The notes under the pieces are model-generated. The model worked only from the letters and a program-made list of their open reading frames with translations. It made no database searches and was not told the DNA's origin. DNA of 64,000 nucleotides from Lachnospiraceae bacterium (GTDB lineage: Bacteria > Bacillota > Clostridia > Lachnospirales > Lachnospiraceae), in NCBI GenBank assembly GCA_017543445.1, contig JAFYGB010000078.1, positions 1 to 64,000 of the forward strand. The letters run 5' to 3'. Both the position numbers and the translations under genes were made by a program. Numbering within the stretch: the stretch's first letter is position 1; every line of letters begins with the position of its first letter. Shown here piece after piece: positions 8,516 to 16,633 of the stretch.

Positions 8516-8659
8516 TGATGAAGAAATGACTTGAAAAATAATAATGCTTCCGTTATACTTAGAGGTGGTGCTTTCCACAGCCGCGTTTGTTTTCATGGCT
8601 TATTATGGAAAAACTCGTTTGAGTGGAGTGTGCCGCTTTCGATAAAGGAGCATAATAGG

Positions 8660-10189
8660 ATGAAATTAGGGATGAAGACGAAGCTTGCGACGGCGGTGTT
8701 GTCGTTGGTGCTGGCGGTGGCGCTGATCCTTCAGGGGACAGGCCTGTTCGGCACTTCGTTTGGCGCAAGCAAAGTTTATGCGGATGAGTCGTTTGGCGAG
8801 AAAGCCTACGAATACATGAAAAAAATGAGTCAGGAATACACGTTCCGTATCTCGACCACGGAGGCGAATGCAGACTGCCGTGCGTGGTTGAAGAAACTGG
8901 TTTCGGGTTGGGGCTATAAGGTATCGACCTGTGAATTTGCCGCTGACTCGACCCATGGATGGGGACCGTTTTCCGGTGAGAGTCTGATCTTCGATAAGAA
9001 GGGCCAGTCCGACTACATGTTGCTGATCTGTGCGCACTACGACGGCGCCTGGTCACCCGCCTGTGATGATAATGGTTCCGGCGTCGGTGTCCTTCTGGAA
9101 AATGCCGAGCGCGTCGCAAAGATGGACCTGCCGTACAGTGTGCGTTTTGCCCTGTTCGACGGCGAGGAGCCGGGCTGCCTGGGCAGCACCGCATATGCGG
9201 CTTCCCTGTCGCAGGAAGAGATGGACCGCATCGTTTGCGTCATCAACCTCGACAGTGTGGCGGCCGGTGATAACCTGATGATCTACAGCGGCAACTATCA
9301 TGCCGACACAAATACATTTACTGAGATGTGGCCTCTGTCCAGCATGATGGAACTGGCCGACGAATACGATGTAAAATTATCCATTCACCCAGAGGTGAAC
9401 GGACAGTGGCCGACACCGACGAAGATGACCGGCAGCGACCACGCCGCATTTGCCGCAGCAGGTAAGCCTTACATCTACTTTGAGGCCAGCAACTGGATGG
9501 GCGGTGACTGGGACAATATGTACCAGACCGATTCGCCGTTGGTCGAAAAAGGTAAGATCATGCATAATGAGCCTTACGACAATATCGAGTTCCTGGAAGC
9601 GAATTTTAAAGATCGCATCCAGAAGCATTTGAAGGAAGTCTCACAGCTTGTGTATGCGACCATGATCGGACACCTGAACATTCCGAAGGAAGCGTTTAAG
9701 GAAATCGTTAAGCCGACGACACAGGCACCGACCGAGGAGGAAACGACACAGGCTCCTTCGGAGATACCGACCACGCAAGCGCCGGAACCTATGACGGTTT
9801 CGGAGCCTACAAAGGAAACGGTTACTCCGGAAGCACCGACCGTCGAGGAGACGAGCTCGGACGTAAACACGGAGACTACGGAGGCGGAGACATCCACCGA
9901 AGCGGAGACGACGGAAGCGGAAACGACCACGGAAGCGGAGACTACGACGGAGGCCGAAACGACCACCGCAGAGGTAACGACCGCAGAGGAGACGACCACT
10001 GCGGCGGAGACGACGACCGTAGAGGAGACCACGACCGAGTCTGAAAAAATGAAGGACGAAGGCGGTATCAACTGGATCGGTATTCTGATCGCAGTTGTGA
10101 TCCTGCTTCTCGTCGGTTTCCTGATCTTCCTGTTCGCGCTTTCCATGATCCAGGAACGCCGCGCGCAGAACCGCAGAGATAAGAAATAA
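8660..10189 (+). CDS. Surface-anchored M28-family aminopeptidase
   Basis: The ATG at 8660 is chosen because AAAGGAG precedes it and a signal peptide begins there; the frame stays open to 8531 without such features. The 509-residue product has a signal peptide (about 1-41) and an M28 catalytic domain with expected di-zinc ligands: HYDG (H126), DDNGSG (D136/D137), GEE (E169/E170), NLDSV and GSDHAAF. Residues about 350-465 are a T/E/P-rich stalk with many TTEAE repeats. A hydrophobic helix (about 475-495) and basic tail follow. The enzyme would sit on the outer face of the membrane and trim peptides from nutrients or host material. There is no LPXTG motif. Confidence 0.88.
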   Translation: MKLGMKTKLATAVLSLVLAVALILQGTGLFGTSFGASKVYADESFGEKAYEYMKKMSQEYTFRISTTEANADCRAWLKKLVSGWGYKVSTCEFAADSTHGWGPFSGESLIFDKKGQSDYMLLICAHYDGAWSPACDDNGSGVGVLLENAERVAKMDLPYSVRFALFDGEEPGCLGSTAYAASLSQEEMDRIVCVINLDSVAAGDNLMIYSGNYHADTNTFTEMWPLSSMMELADEYDVKLSIHPEVNGQWPTPTKMTGSDHAAFAAAGKPYIYFEASNWMGGDWDNMYQTDSPLVEKGKIMHNEPYDNIEFLEANFKDRIQKHLKEVSQLVYATMIGHLNIPKEAFKEIVKPTTQAPTEEETTQAPSEIPTTQAPEPMTVSEPTKETVTPEAPTVEETSSDVNTETTEAETSTEAETTEAETTTEAETTTEAETTTAEVTTAEETTTAAETTTVEETTTESEKMKDEGGINWIGILIAVVILLLVGFLIFLFALSMIQERRAQNRRDKK

Positions 10190-10219
10190 AAGAAATAAAT
10201 AGACACGGAGGAGAAGACG

Positions 10220-11647
10220 ATGCCGGATACCATGAACGAAAAAGATCATTCAGCGGAGAAGACGGAGAAGAAATTCCCCTCCGTTTATTTTGCCGCTTCC
10301 CTCATGAATCATATTGTGGACCTGGTGGGAGCTGCGTTTTTCCTGATCCTGGGCTGCTTTATCCTGAGTAACGGAACTACGCTCGCCGGCATTCTGTGCT
10401 TCGCGATCACGGTAGTATTCATCGGTGATTTCCTGGATCTGGTCATCGTAGGATCGGAACATGTATACCGAACGCATTTTTTCCTGCTCTCGAGTACCAT
10501 TGTCCGTGATAAAATCACCATTTGTTCGACATCTAAAGAGAAGAATGGCGACCAGATCTATCTCTACGGAGCCGGATCGCACATGACGATGCTTCGTTCG
10601 AAGCGCCTCTGGAAGAAACTGATGGAAGTGATCGGTGTTCCGGAGGATGTGCAGGAGAAACTGGACATCTGTCCCGGCAACCTCTACGAACAGAAGATCA
10701 CGCCGGAGTTATCGGTACGTTCCCAGCGGGTCATGATCGACTACTTGCTGCACTCTGCAAACTATGTGAGTGTTGAGATCCGCCGGACATTTACCCCGGA
10801 AGCACAGGAGGAAACGTCTGTTTCCGAGGGGATCCCTTCCGCACAAAAGGAAGAAAGGCCCGGTGCATTCGATCGGTGGGCAGCTGCGAAGGGCGGCCGA
10901 ACCGGCCGAGCAGTCCGCGTCGTACGTGCGTTTGTGGTGGCCCCGCTTTTGTTCATTCTGGGCTTTATGGCACTGCTATATGTGTGGTACAATTCGAAGG
11001 CTCAGGATATCCGGATCCACAGTTTTGATGATGCTTCCGAACTGGTGATCCGAGAAGTAACGCATAATCTGGATCGGACGACCTTTTACGAAGTGGAAGA
11101 TCATGGTTATGGTTTGCTGCTTATGGATTCGGAGAAGAAGCGTCTGTATTCAAAATTCATTGAGAACGACCCGTCCTATTTGTATTCGGTCGATACGGAC
11201 AATACGAGGGTAAAGGGGGAGACCGGTACCTACGTTTTCTTCCAAAAATATCGATATTTCACCATCGAAATGGTAGCCGGTGAAGATCAGGGCGACGGAA
11301 CATTCCTGTGTCGGGAAATGGCTCGCTATGGGAAACTGCCGATCATGGCGGCAAATTCCGAAGACGAGGCGGCGGCCATCCTCCCTATTCGCGCCGATGC
11401 CGAGTCTCCGATCCGGGTCGAACCGACGAGGTATACATGGAATGACACTTACGGATTATCTTCCTACAAAGACCTGGTGGAGTTTTACCAGCGGATCGAA
11501 AGCCAGCATTATACGCTGAAGGAAGATGAACAGGTGATCCTCGTCTCGCTGTATGTATACCGTAAATGGTATCCGGATGCGCTGGAGATCCGGGTCGATG
11601 ATCAGGGCTTTGAAGTACGCGTGGTTGACTCGATCCTCAAAAAATAA
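10220..11647 (+). CDS. Membrane protein of unknown function
   Basis: Family not recognised. The 475-residue protein starts 30 bp after the peptidase gene behind GGAGGAG and is probably co-transcribed. It has two close membrane segments near residues 32-75, a soluble region of about 150 residues, a third membrane segment near 234-255 (VAPLLFILGFMALLYVWY) and a C-terminal soluble domain of about 215 residues rich in beta-type segments and acidic residues. Odd numbers of helices put the N- and C-terminal domains on opposite sides of the membrane, the latter probably outside. A role in surface proteolysis or sensing with the M28 enzyme is inference from adjacency only. Confidence 0.7.
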   Translation: MPDTMNEKDHSAEKTEKKFPSVYFAASLMNHIVDLVGAAFFLILGCFILSNGTTLAGILCFAITVVFIGDFLDLVIVGSEHVYRTHFFLLSSTIVRDKITICSTSKEKNGDQIYLYGAGSHMTMLRSKRLWKKLMEVIGVPEDVQEKLDICPGNLYEQKITPELSVRSQRVMIDYLLHSANYVSVEIRRTFTPEAQEETSVSEGIPSAQKEERPGAFDRWAAAKGGRTGRAVRVVRAFVVAPLLFILGFMALLYVWYNSKAQDIRIHSFDDASELVIREVTHNLDRTTFYEVEDHGYGLLLMDSEKKRLYSKFIENDPSYLYSVDTDNTRVKGETGTYVFFQKYRYFTIEMVAGEDQGDGTFLCREMARYGKLPIMAANSEDEAAAILPIRADAESPIRVEPTRYTWNDTYGLSSYKDLVEFYQRIESQHYTLKEDEQVILVSLYVYRKWYPDALEIRVDDQGFEVRVVDSILKK

Positions 11648-11664
11648 AAAAATCAAATAAACGC

Positions 11665-11693
11665 TTGACAGCCGAAAAGAAACGTGGTATAGT
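11665..11693 (+). promoter_or_regulatory. Promoter of the infC-rpmI-rplT operon
   Basis: A perfect -35 TTGACA (11665-11670), 17-bp spacer and -10 TATAGT (11688-11693). Transcription would begin near 11700, giving a leader of about 210 bases before infC. Confidence 0.85.
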
Positions 11694-11697
11694 ACTC

Positions 11698-11862
11698 ACG
11701 TTGAATTAACAAGCAAGCAGAGTTCATCTCTCACCATAGCACGTATGTTTCGTGTGAAACATAGACTGTGACTACGGTTCATATCCGAAGAAAGCGCGTG
11801 GGCGCGTGTCTTTTCGGCTGTTATGAGTGGATGGCTTGCATTGTTATGCAGGCTTTTTTTAA
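11698..11862 (+). ncRNA. L20-type ribosomal protein leader
   Basis: The roughly 200-base untranslated leader of infC-rpmI-rplT holds stacked hairpins (for example 11789-11818, CCGAAGAAAGCGCG with its imperfect complement) and ends in a T-tailed stem-loop before infC. In Firmicutes this operon is repressed by its own product, ribosomal protein L20, which binds such a leader and favours the terminator. Assignment rests on operon context and hairpin layout; I did not match a covariance model. Confidence 0.7.
11833..11860 (+). terminator. Leader terminator (attenuator) upstream of infC
   Basis: GGCTTGCAT, loop TGT, TATGCAGGC (one G-T pair) with a seven-T tail. Its position between promoter and first gene fits L20-controlled premature termination. 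Confidence 0.75.
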
Positions 11863-11911
11863 TTCTATTTTTGCTCCGTTTTCGGAGGCTGGTCGATAGG
11901 AGGTGTCAGAC

Positions 11912-12421
11912 ATCAGCGAATTATTTATTAACGAACAGATCAGGGATAAGGAAGTCCGTGTAGTTGCAGAGGACGGTTCCCAGCTTGGTATTATGTCCGC
12001 AAAGGACGCTATGAAGCTTGCAAAAGAAGCCGAGCTTGACTTAGTCAAGATCGCTCCGATGGCGAAGCCGCCGGTTTGCAAGATCATCGATTACGGTAAG
12101 TATCGTTACGAACTTGCCCGCAAAGAAAAAGAAGCGCGAAAGAAGCAGAAGGTAATCGAGATCAAGGAGATCCAGATCCGGCCGAATATCGATACCAACG
12201 ATCTCGTTCGCAAGGTAAGTGACGCGAAGAAGTTCCTGGAAAAAGGAAATAAGGTAAAGATGTCGATGCGTTTCCGTGGCCGTGAGATGGCATACATGGA
12301 GAAGTCGAAGAAGCTTCTCGATCAGTGTGCCGAAGAGCTCTCGGATATCGCAGTCATCGAGAAACCGGCAAAAATCGAAGGAAGAAGCATCAGCTTGGTA
12401 TTGGCCGAAAAGCGTTCCTGA
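11912..12421 (+). CDS. infC: Translation initiation factor IF-3, probable ATC start
   Basis: IF-3 binds the 30S subunit, keeps ribosomes dissociated and checks the start codon. The protein shows typical N-terminal INEQIRDKEVRVV, the basic linker KEKEARKKQKVIEIKEIQIRP and C-terminal domain. The frame has a GTG at 11903, but it is part of the Shine-Dalgarno AGGAGG (11898-11903). The ATC at 11912 is spaced 8 bases from this site and would encode fMet-SELFINEQIRDKE, aligning with usual IF-3 N-termini. Non-AUG starts in infC (AUU in E. coli and Bacillus) allow IF-3 to repress its own translation. The gene leads the infC-rpmI-rplT operon. Identity is certain; the start is inferred. Confidence 0.95.
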   Translation: MSELFINEQIRDKEVRVVAEDGSQLGIMSAKDAMKLAKEAELDLVKIAPMAKPPVCKIIDYGKYRYELARKEKEARKKQKVIEIKEIQIRPNIDTNDLVRKVSDAKKFLEKGNKVKMSMRFRGREMAYMEKSKKLLDQCAEELSDIAVIEKPAKIEGRSISLVLAEKRS

Positions 12422-12459
12422 CGCGATCGGTACATTCATTGTATAGGAGGATTTAAATC

Positions 12460-12657
12460 ATGCCCAAGTTAAAGACAAAGCGAGCAGCTGCTAAGCGTTT
12501 TCAGAAAACCGCATCTGGTCTTTTGAAGAGAAATAAGGCTTATAAGAGACATATCTTAACCAAGAAGTCTACGAAGAGAAAGAGAAATCTCAGACAGTCC
12601 GCGATCATGGATGAGACGAACGTTAAGAATATGAAGAAGGTTTTACCGTATTTATAA
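12460..12657 (+). CDS. rpmI: Ribosomal protein L35
   Basis: The 65-residue basic protein begins [20 protein letters not shown], the family signature, and ends KKVLPYL. It is a component of the 50S subunit. It lies 38 bp after infC behind TAGGAGG and 19 bp before rplT, the invariant bacterial order, and shares their leader-controlled transcription. Confidence 0.98.
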   Translation: MPKLKTKRAAAKRFQKTASGLLKRNKAYKRHILTKKSTKRKRNLRQSAIMDETNVKNMKKVLPYL

Positions 12658-12676
12658 GAATTAGGAGGAATCAAAA

Positions 12677-13033
12677 ATGGCTAGAATTAAGGGCGGCTTA
12701 AACGCTAAGAAGAAGCATAATAAAGTTTTGAAGCTGGCAAAGGGTTACAGAGGTGCCAGATCCAAACAGTATAGAGTAGCGAAGCAGTCTGTAATGCGTG
12801 CACTTACATCCGCATATGCAGGCAGAAAAGAAAAGAAGAGACAGTACAGACAGCTCTGGATCGCTCGTATCAACGCAGCTTGCCGTATGAACGAGATCAG
12901 CTACAGCAAATTCATGTATGGCCTTAAGCTTGCAGGCGTTGAGATGAACCGTAAGATCCTTGCGGACATGGCGATCAACGATGCAGAAGGCTTCACAAAG
13001 CTGACTGAGGTCGCTAAGGCTAAATTGGCTTAA
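12677..13033 (+). CDS. rplT: Ribosomal protein L20
   Basis: The 118-residue protein has the typical basic N-terminal arm ([20 protein letters not shown]) that threads into 23S rRNA and the helical C-terminal domain ([19 protein letters not shown]). L20 is needed for early 50S assembly and is the autorepressor of this operon through the leader. Start follows TTAGGAGG. The gene is followed by a strong terminator. Confidence 0.98.
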   Translation: MARIKGGLNAKKKHNKVLKLAKGYRGARSKQYRVAKQSVMRALTSAYAGRKEKKRQYRQLWIARINAACRMNEISYSKFMYGLKLAGVEMNRKILADMAINDAEGFTKLTEVAKAKLA

Positions 13034-13053
13034 TCGATCGTTCGCATAGTATT

Positions 13054-13090
13054 CGGCTGTGATGCTTCGGTATCACGGCCGTGTTTTTTT
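13054..13090 (+). terminator. Terminator of the infC operon
   Basis: CGGCTGTGAT and ATCACGGCCG (one G-T pair) around an 8-base loop, followed within two bases by seven T. Confidence 0.88.
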
Positions 13091-13126
13091 CGCTTTTCGG
13101 GCAATGCGTCTCGGGGAGGAGGAAAC

Positions 13127-13486
13127 GTGTGGTTTAAGGAACATCCATGGGTCTTTCCAGTGATCATCGGCGGTATCGGCCTGTTTTATGTATTCTTGAA
13201 TATAATGGCCATTCGGGCCAGCAAAAAGGCGAATCGCTTTGTTTCCGGAGTTCCGCTGCTCGGGTTCATTCACCTTCTGGTCGCGGGGCTGATCTCGCCG
13301 TGCAAATGGTTAGCCTTTCTCTGCGTGCTGGATTTCACGTTCTGGGAATTCCTGTCGGTATTTTTCGGAATACCGCGGCCCAAAGAAGGTCCGGACGAAC
13401 CGATGTCCACGGAGGGTTCTACGGATTCGGAGAATACTGAGGCCTTAGATGATCCAGCGATCTCAGAGAATTCTTCCCCGCGGTGA
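13127..13486 (+). CDS. Small membrane protein of unknown function
   Basis: A 119-residue product starting at GTG behind GGGGAGGAGG. It has a hydrophobic helix at about 9-28 and two more between 42 and 85, then an acidic, Ser/Glu/Asp-rich hydrophilic tail of about 35 residues. No family recognised. It lies between the infC operon terminator and the tRNA promoter, so it is either expressed by read-through or by a promoter I could not see. Confidence 0.65.
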   Translation: MWFKEHPWVFPVIIGGIGLFYVFLNIMAIRASKKANRFVSGVPLLGFIHLLVAGLISPCKWLAFLCVLDFTFWEFLSVFFGIPRPKEGPDEPMSTEGSTDSENTEALDDPAISENSSPR

Positions 13487-13514
13487 AACTCGTAAATAAA
13501 GTTTGAAAAAACGG

Positions 13515-13543
13515 TTGACAATCCCTTGCAAAGTCGCTATAAT
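13515..13543 (+). promoter_or_regulatory. Promoter of the tRNA cluster
   Basis: Consensus -35 TTGACA (13515-13520), 17-bp spacer, consensus -10 TATAAT (13538-13543), ending 17 bp before the first tRNA. This is the strongest promoter by sequence in the window. Confidence 0.88.
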
Positions 13544-13560
13544 ATGCAAGGTAACAATTT

Positions 13561-13633
13561 TCCTCGATAGCTCAGTCGGTAGAGCACGCGGCTGTTAACC
13601 GCGCTGTCGTAGGTTCAAGTCCTACTCGGGGAG
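13561..13633 (+). tRNA. tRNA-Asn (GTT)
   Basis: Seventy-three bases fold as a cloverleaf: acceptor TCCTCGA/TCGGGGA (one G-T pair), anticodon stem CGCGG/CCGCG with loop CTGTTAA (anticodon GTT at 13594-13596), T-arm with GGTTCAAGT. The CCA end is not encoded. Confidence 0.95.
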
Positions 13634-13665
13634 CTTGAGATCATCGATCTCATATACAATCAGTT

Positions 13666-13739
13666 CGGAGCGTGGCTCAGTTTGGTAGAGCGTTCGGTTA
13701 GGGACCGAGAGGTCGCAGGTTCGAATCCTGTCGCCCCGA
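13666..13739 (+). tRNA. tRNA-Pro (AGG)
   Basis: Seventy-four bases fold as a cloverleaf with anticodon stem TTCGG/CCGAG, loop TTAGGGA and anticodon AGG (13700-13702). The A at position 34 would normally be edited to inosine. The acceptor CGGAGCG/CGCCCCG has one A-C mismatch at its fourth pair. CCA is not encoded. Confidence 0.92.
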
Positions 13740-13741
13740 TT

Positions 13742-13795
13742 ACTTTTGCGAAACATTGTCCCGGAAACGGGACATTCGCTTTTTAGCAAAAGTCG
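13742..13795 (+). other. Nested hairpin between tRNA-Pro and tRNA-Arg
   Basis: An inner perfect stem TGTCCCG-GAAA-CGGGACA with a GNRA loop is enclosed by an outer pair ACTTTTGC/GCAAAAGT, with a short T run between. It could be a processing signal or a partial terminator inside the tRNA transcript. Confidence 0.55.
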
Positions 13796-13810
13796 CTGCA
13801 TAAGCAGTAC

Positions 13811-13884
<74 letters not shown>

Positions 13885-14807
13885 CGATTTTATGCCTATA
13901 TGAAACGTCGCTGAGCCGCATGAATGCTAACTAAAACGAAAGGAGAGTGAGAGCCTCTCAAATGCGGCGAAAAGAAAGGTAACCCTCGTGGTAACCCCTA
14001 AGGATGAAAAAGACGTTCAAGGCGTAGTAAATAATCGTTTTTTTCAGTCGAAAAGAGCACGAAATCGTGCTCTTTTTTTGACAGCCGGAGAAACCTGGTT
14101 TATCGAAATAAATGGTTTGAAATCCTAACTGACGCATTTATGCCGGGATATACTCGACTGGTAGAAAAACAGGAATAGTTCTGGTAGATGATGAAATATC
14201 CCTAGGGAGATCGCAATATCACAGCAAGGAGAGTGATGGTATGGCAGCAACACAGCTGATCAGGAAGAGAGAAAGATTAGAGCGCAGACTACGCATAGTG
14301 GAATACGATGTATAATCTGTAACAGATGGGAAATCCACAAGATCTTTTCTCGGGTCCGTAACATCCAAACATTGGTCGAACTTGAGGAGCCTGCAAAAAC
14401 AGACACATAATTCGATAAACTTCTGAAAAATGTGAAAGCACCTGAACAACGCTTCGTGGAGATTTCAAAATGGTTAGGCATTTCATCGCGTATGATAAGA
14501 CCAAGGAGGTGCAAAAAATAGTATGTCCGTGAGCTCGACCTCTATAAAGAGAAGATTGCACATGATACACATGTCCTATTCTAATGCGGACTCATTGATT
14601 CCCAACCTCGCTCGAATACTAGGTGTTAGAGGAGACCAACCGCGATTCTAAGGAGAAATGGCGAGAAACGAACAGCTCCAGCTCCTGGAGCGTGATGAAA
14701 ACGAGGGCGAAGATAATTCGTAAGAGTGTAAATCTTGCACAAACTCTTGGAATATAAACAGTTATTCGTCCGATGATCCCCCTTTTTAGAGGAATGTTTT
14801 GGAAAAA
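13885..14807 (+). other. Gene-poor stretch with apparent decayed coding remnants
   Basis: About 0.9 kb without a convincing intact gene. It holds a strong terminator (14051-14079). Short frames with ribosome-site-like leaders are visible at 14241-14315 (24 codons, MAATQLIRKRERLERR...) and 14658-14723 (21 codons, MARNEQLQLLERDENEGED), both basic or charged and quickly interrupted. They look like fragments of mobilisation or replication-type genes broken by frameshifts, but I cannot name a parent. Location just after tRNA-Arg is consistent with an eroded integrated element. Confidence 0.4.
14051..14079 (+). terminator. Terminator downstream of the tRNA cluster
   Basis: AAAGAGCACGA and TCGTGCTCTTT form a perfect stem followed by a T run. 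It probably ends the tRNA transcript about 170 bases after tRNA-Arg. Confidence 0.85.
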
Positions 14808-14813
14808 TATTGC

Positions 14814-14842
14814 TTGACAATATGCCCCATAATTAATATTAT
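14814..14842 (+). promoter_or_regulatory. Promoter of the secreted-protein cassette
   Basis: Perfect -35 TTGACA (14814-14819), 17-bp spacer, -10 TATTAT (14837-14842), ending 65 bp before the ATG of the 367-residue protein. Confidence 0.75.
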
Positions 14843-14907
14843 TATAGTGGCGACGTTGAAATTCGATAATATACTTCCGATTATAGTGAAAGGAGAATCA
14901 TATTGTT

Positions 14908-16011
14908 ATGGGGAAAAGAAAACTTAAGAACTTATTGATAGGTGTTATCGTTTTGGGAATGGTGATGACTTCTTTGCAGAGTTCTGCATGGGCAGGGGAT
15001 AATAAGGCTGATTATTCAACCGAATCATCCTTGAGGGATAACACAGGTATACAGGATATTAGATCATATTTTGTTAGAGCTGGAGAAAACAACAAAAATC
15101 ACACACAAAAGAGTGTAGCAATTGCGGCGAAGATACCTACTGTATATAAACAGAATATCTTCCACTATGAATGTCCGGAGAGCGGTTACTATGCGATCTA
15201 TGCAACTCCTGGAATTGACACAGTTGGTGCGCTTTTTGAAGAGCAGAATTATCTGTTTAAGCCGACAGAGTATGAGTTGATGGCTCATAATGATGATCAG
15301 TTTAAAGGCTTTGGAACGTTTGGCATTGTTACGCGGCTGGATAAGAATGAAGATTACTACGCTTGCGTGAGAGGGTATGGAAAAACAACGGGCTCATACA
15401 ATCTTGTTATAGAGCCGAACGAGGATAAAGTTCCTCTGCCATGGAAGAATTCAGGGGTTTGGGAAGCAACATATATTCCTTTCGGCAGAAGGATCTCCAG
15501 TTCCTATGTGCTACGGAAAGTGTTTTTAAATAAAGAATTAGTAGCTCTGTATTATATGATGGTTGATCCATCCATAAAAGTCCTTAATAATACAAAAAAG
15601 TCCTATACGATAGACCAATTGCGCCGAGAATGGGAAACATCCCCAGAAACCGTGTATAATTTTTTGCTCTCACTCGTGTCAGCTACAGCACCAAATTATA
15701 AGGCTGCTTTTACAATGAGTATGGTTGGCTTCGTTATAGGAGAAAGCGGTATTGTAAATAGGCGGGCAGATACAAGAGAGAAGATGACTAAGCTACTTAG
15801 GGAGATGTGTGGAGCCGGGGCGATAGGTGATGGCTCGACATTATCAGCACGTTTTTATGCCGAAAAAGGGTTGGTCGCGGTAAAATGGAACACTGGGAGT
15901 TATGATTATGCATCTGCAGTTGCAGATCCTTGGGAATACCATTCTTTCATTCCCGGTAGAGACTACTTAAAGGGAGAGCAATGGTATGTCGGGACATGGA
16001 CATTTGAATAG
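14908..16011 (+). CDS. Secreted protein with PPC-like domain, unknown C-terminal domain
   Basis: The 367-residue protein has a clear Sec signal peptide (1-29, cleavage after SAWA). Residues about 78-165 resemble a bacterial pre-peptidase C-terminal (PPC) beta sandwich: an FHYECPESGYYAIYATPGIDT stretch at the start and GKTTGSYNLVIE at the end. The remaining 200 residues are not recognised; they include a hydrophobic helical part (about 250-285) and a Trp/Tyr-rich tail ending WYVGTWTF. No catalytic motif is apparent. The start follows AAAGGAG. Its last 26 bases overlap the next gene out of frame. Two shortened copies of its 3' end occur downstream. Base composition is AT-richer than the flanks. 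A secreted effector is inference. Confidence 0.75.
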   Translation: MGKRKLKNLLIGVIVLGMVMTSLQSSAWAGDNKADYSTESSLRDNTGIQDIRSYFVRAGENNKNHTQKSVAIAAKIPTVYKQNIFHYECPESGYYAIYATPGIDTVGALFEEQNYLFKPTEYELMAHNDDQFKGFGTFGIVTRLDKNEDYYACVRGYGKTTGSYNLVIEPNEDKVPLPWKNSGVWEATYIPFGRRISSSYVLRKVFLNKELVALYYMMVDPSIKVLNNTKKSYTIDQLRREWETSPETVYNFLLSLVSATAPNYKAAFTMSMVGFVIGESGIVNRRADTREKMTKLLREMCGAGAIGDGSTLSARFYAEKGLVAVKWNTGSYDYASAVADPWEYHSFIPGRDYLKGEQWYVGTWTFE

Positions 16012-16507
16012 AACTGGAAATAAAAAAATCAAAAGACCCTCCGTATTGTTGATGTTTATTATGCTAATGAGTGTGATTATTGGCTTTAGCATTGCATGGT
16101 ATGTAAGACACACGACTCAAAAGGAATACTTTTTTAAAGACGTAGAGGCTCAGTTTTTTTACATTTTCAATTCGACATATCCTATCTCCGAATTATATCG
16201 TTTTAAATCTATGGAGGCATTCTGCATGGATAACCAGGAAAATGAAGGGGGGGATCACTATTTTGTGCATGCTTGTTACTCTGCTTATAGTGAGTTGGAT
16301 GAGAAGTGGAATGAAATTGAGGTCGTGCGTTACGGGGATAACGGGAATCTTGAGAACGCCTTTTTTTTGAACTGGCCGAATAATGTTTTAGAACATTATC
16401 AGGGAGCCCAGACGCTTTACCAAAGAGCAGTCAAAGAAGGTATCAAAAAGACCTATACCATGGAGGAAATCCAAGAGATGATCGATAAGTATAAGCCGGA
16501 GAATTAG
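15986..16507 (+). CDS. Small bitopic membrane protein, cassette copy 1
   Basis: The 173-residue protein starts inside the 3' end of the secreted-protein gene (26-bp overlap), behind GGGAG, so translation is probably coupled. A basic N-terminus is followed by one membrane helix (about 19-39), leaving about 130 residues outside the cell. The outer domain carries the block YGDNGNLENAFFLNWP and a C-terminal RAVKEGIKKTYTMEEIQEMIDKYKPE, both shared with the two paralogues downstream. No known family recognised. Being membrane-bound with an outward domain and coupled to a secreted protein, it could neutralise or anchor that protein; this is a hypothesis from arrangement. Confidence 0.75.
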   Translation: MSGHGHLNRTGNKKIKRPSVLLMFIMLMSVIIGFSIAWYVRHTTQKEYFFKDVEAQFFYIFNSTYPISELYRFKSMEAFCMDNQENEGGDHYFVHACYSAYSELDEKWNEIEVVRYGDNGNLENAFFLNWPNNVLEHYQGAQTLYQRAVKEGIKKTYTMEEIQEMIDKYKPEN

Positions 16508-16558
16508 ACAAGGAGATGCCTAATCTGCTTTGGGAGAAATGCGGACCCAAGGCGGCGT

Positions 16559-16633
16559 GATACTTTCATTTCTGGTAGAGAGAACTTAAAGGTAGAGCAA
16601 TGGTATGTCGGAGAGTGGAAGTTTGATGAGTAG
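16559..16633 (+). pseudogene. 3' remnant of the secreted-protein gene, copy 2
   Basis: The translation DTFISGRENLKVEQWYVGEWKF-DE-stop matches the last residues of the 367-residue protein (HSFIPGRDYLKGEQWYVGTWTFE-stop). No open frame or start codon precedes it, so the rest of the gene is gone. The next membrane-protein gene starts inside the remnant at the same relative position as in copy 1. Confidence 0.8.

Noticed and set aside
8531..8659. N-terminal extension of the M28 peptidase
   Set aside because: It would bury the signal peptide 43 residues inside the protein; AAAGGAG lies just before the ATG at 8660.
9574..10249. Minus-strand frames rich in Ser/Val or Arg/Leu opposite the peptidase stalk
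   Set aside because: They mirror the ACG/GAG-rich T/E repeat of the peptidase and have no independent support.
11903..11905. GTG as start codon of infC
   Set aside because: It forms part of the AGGAGG ribosome site and would add three residues not usual in IF-3.
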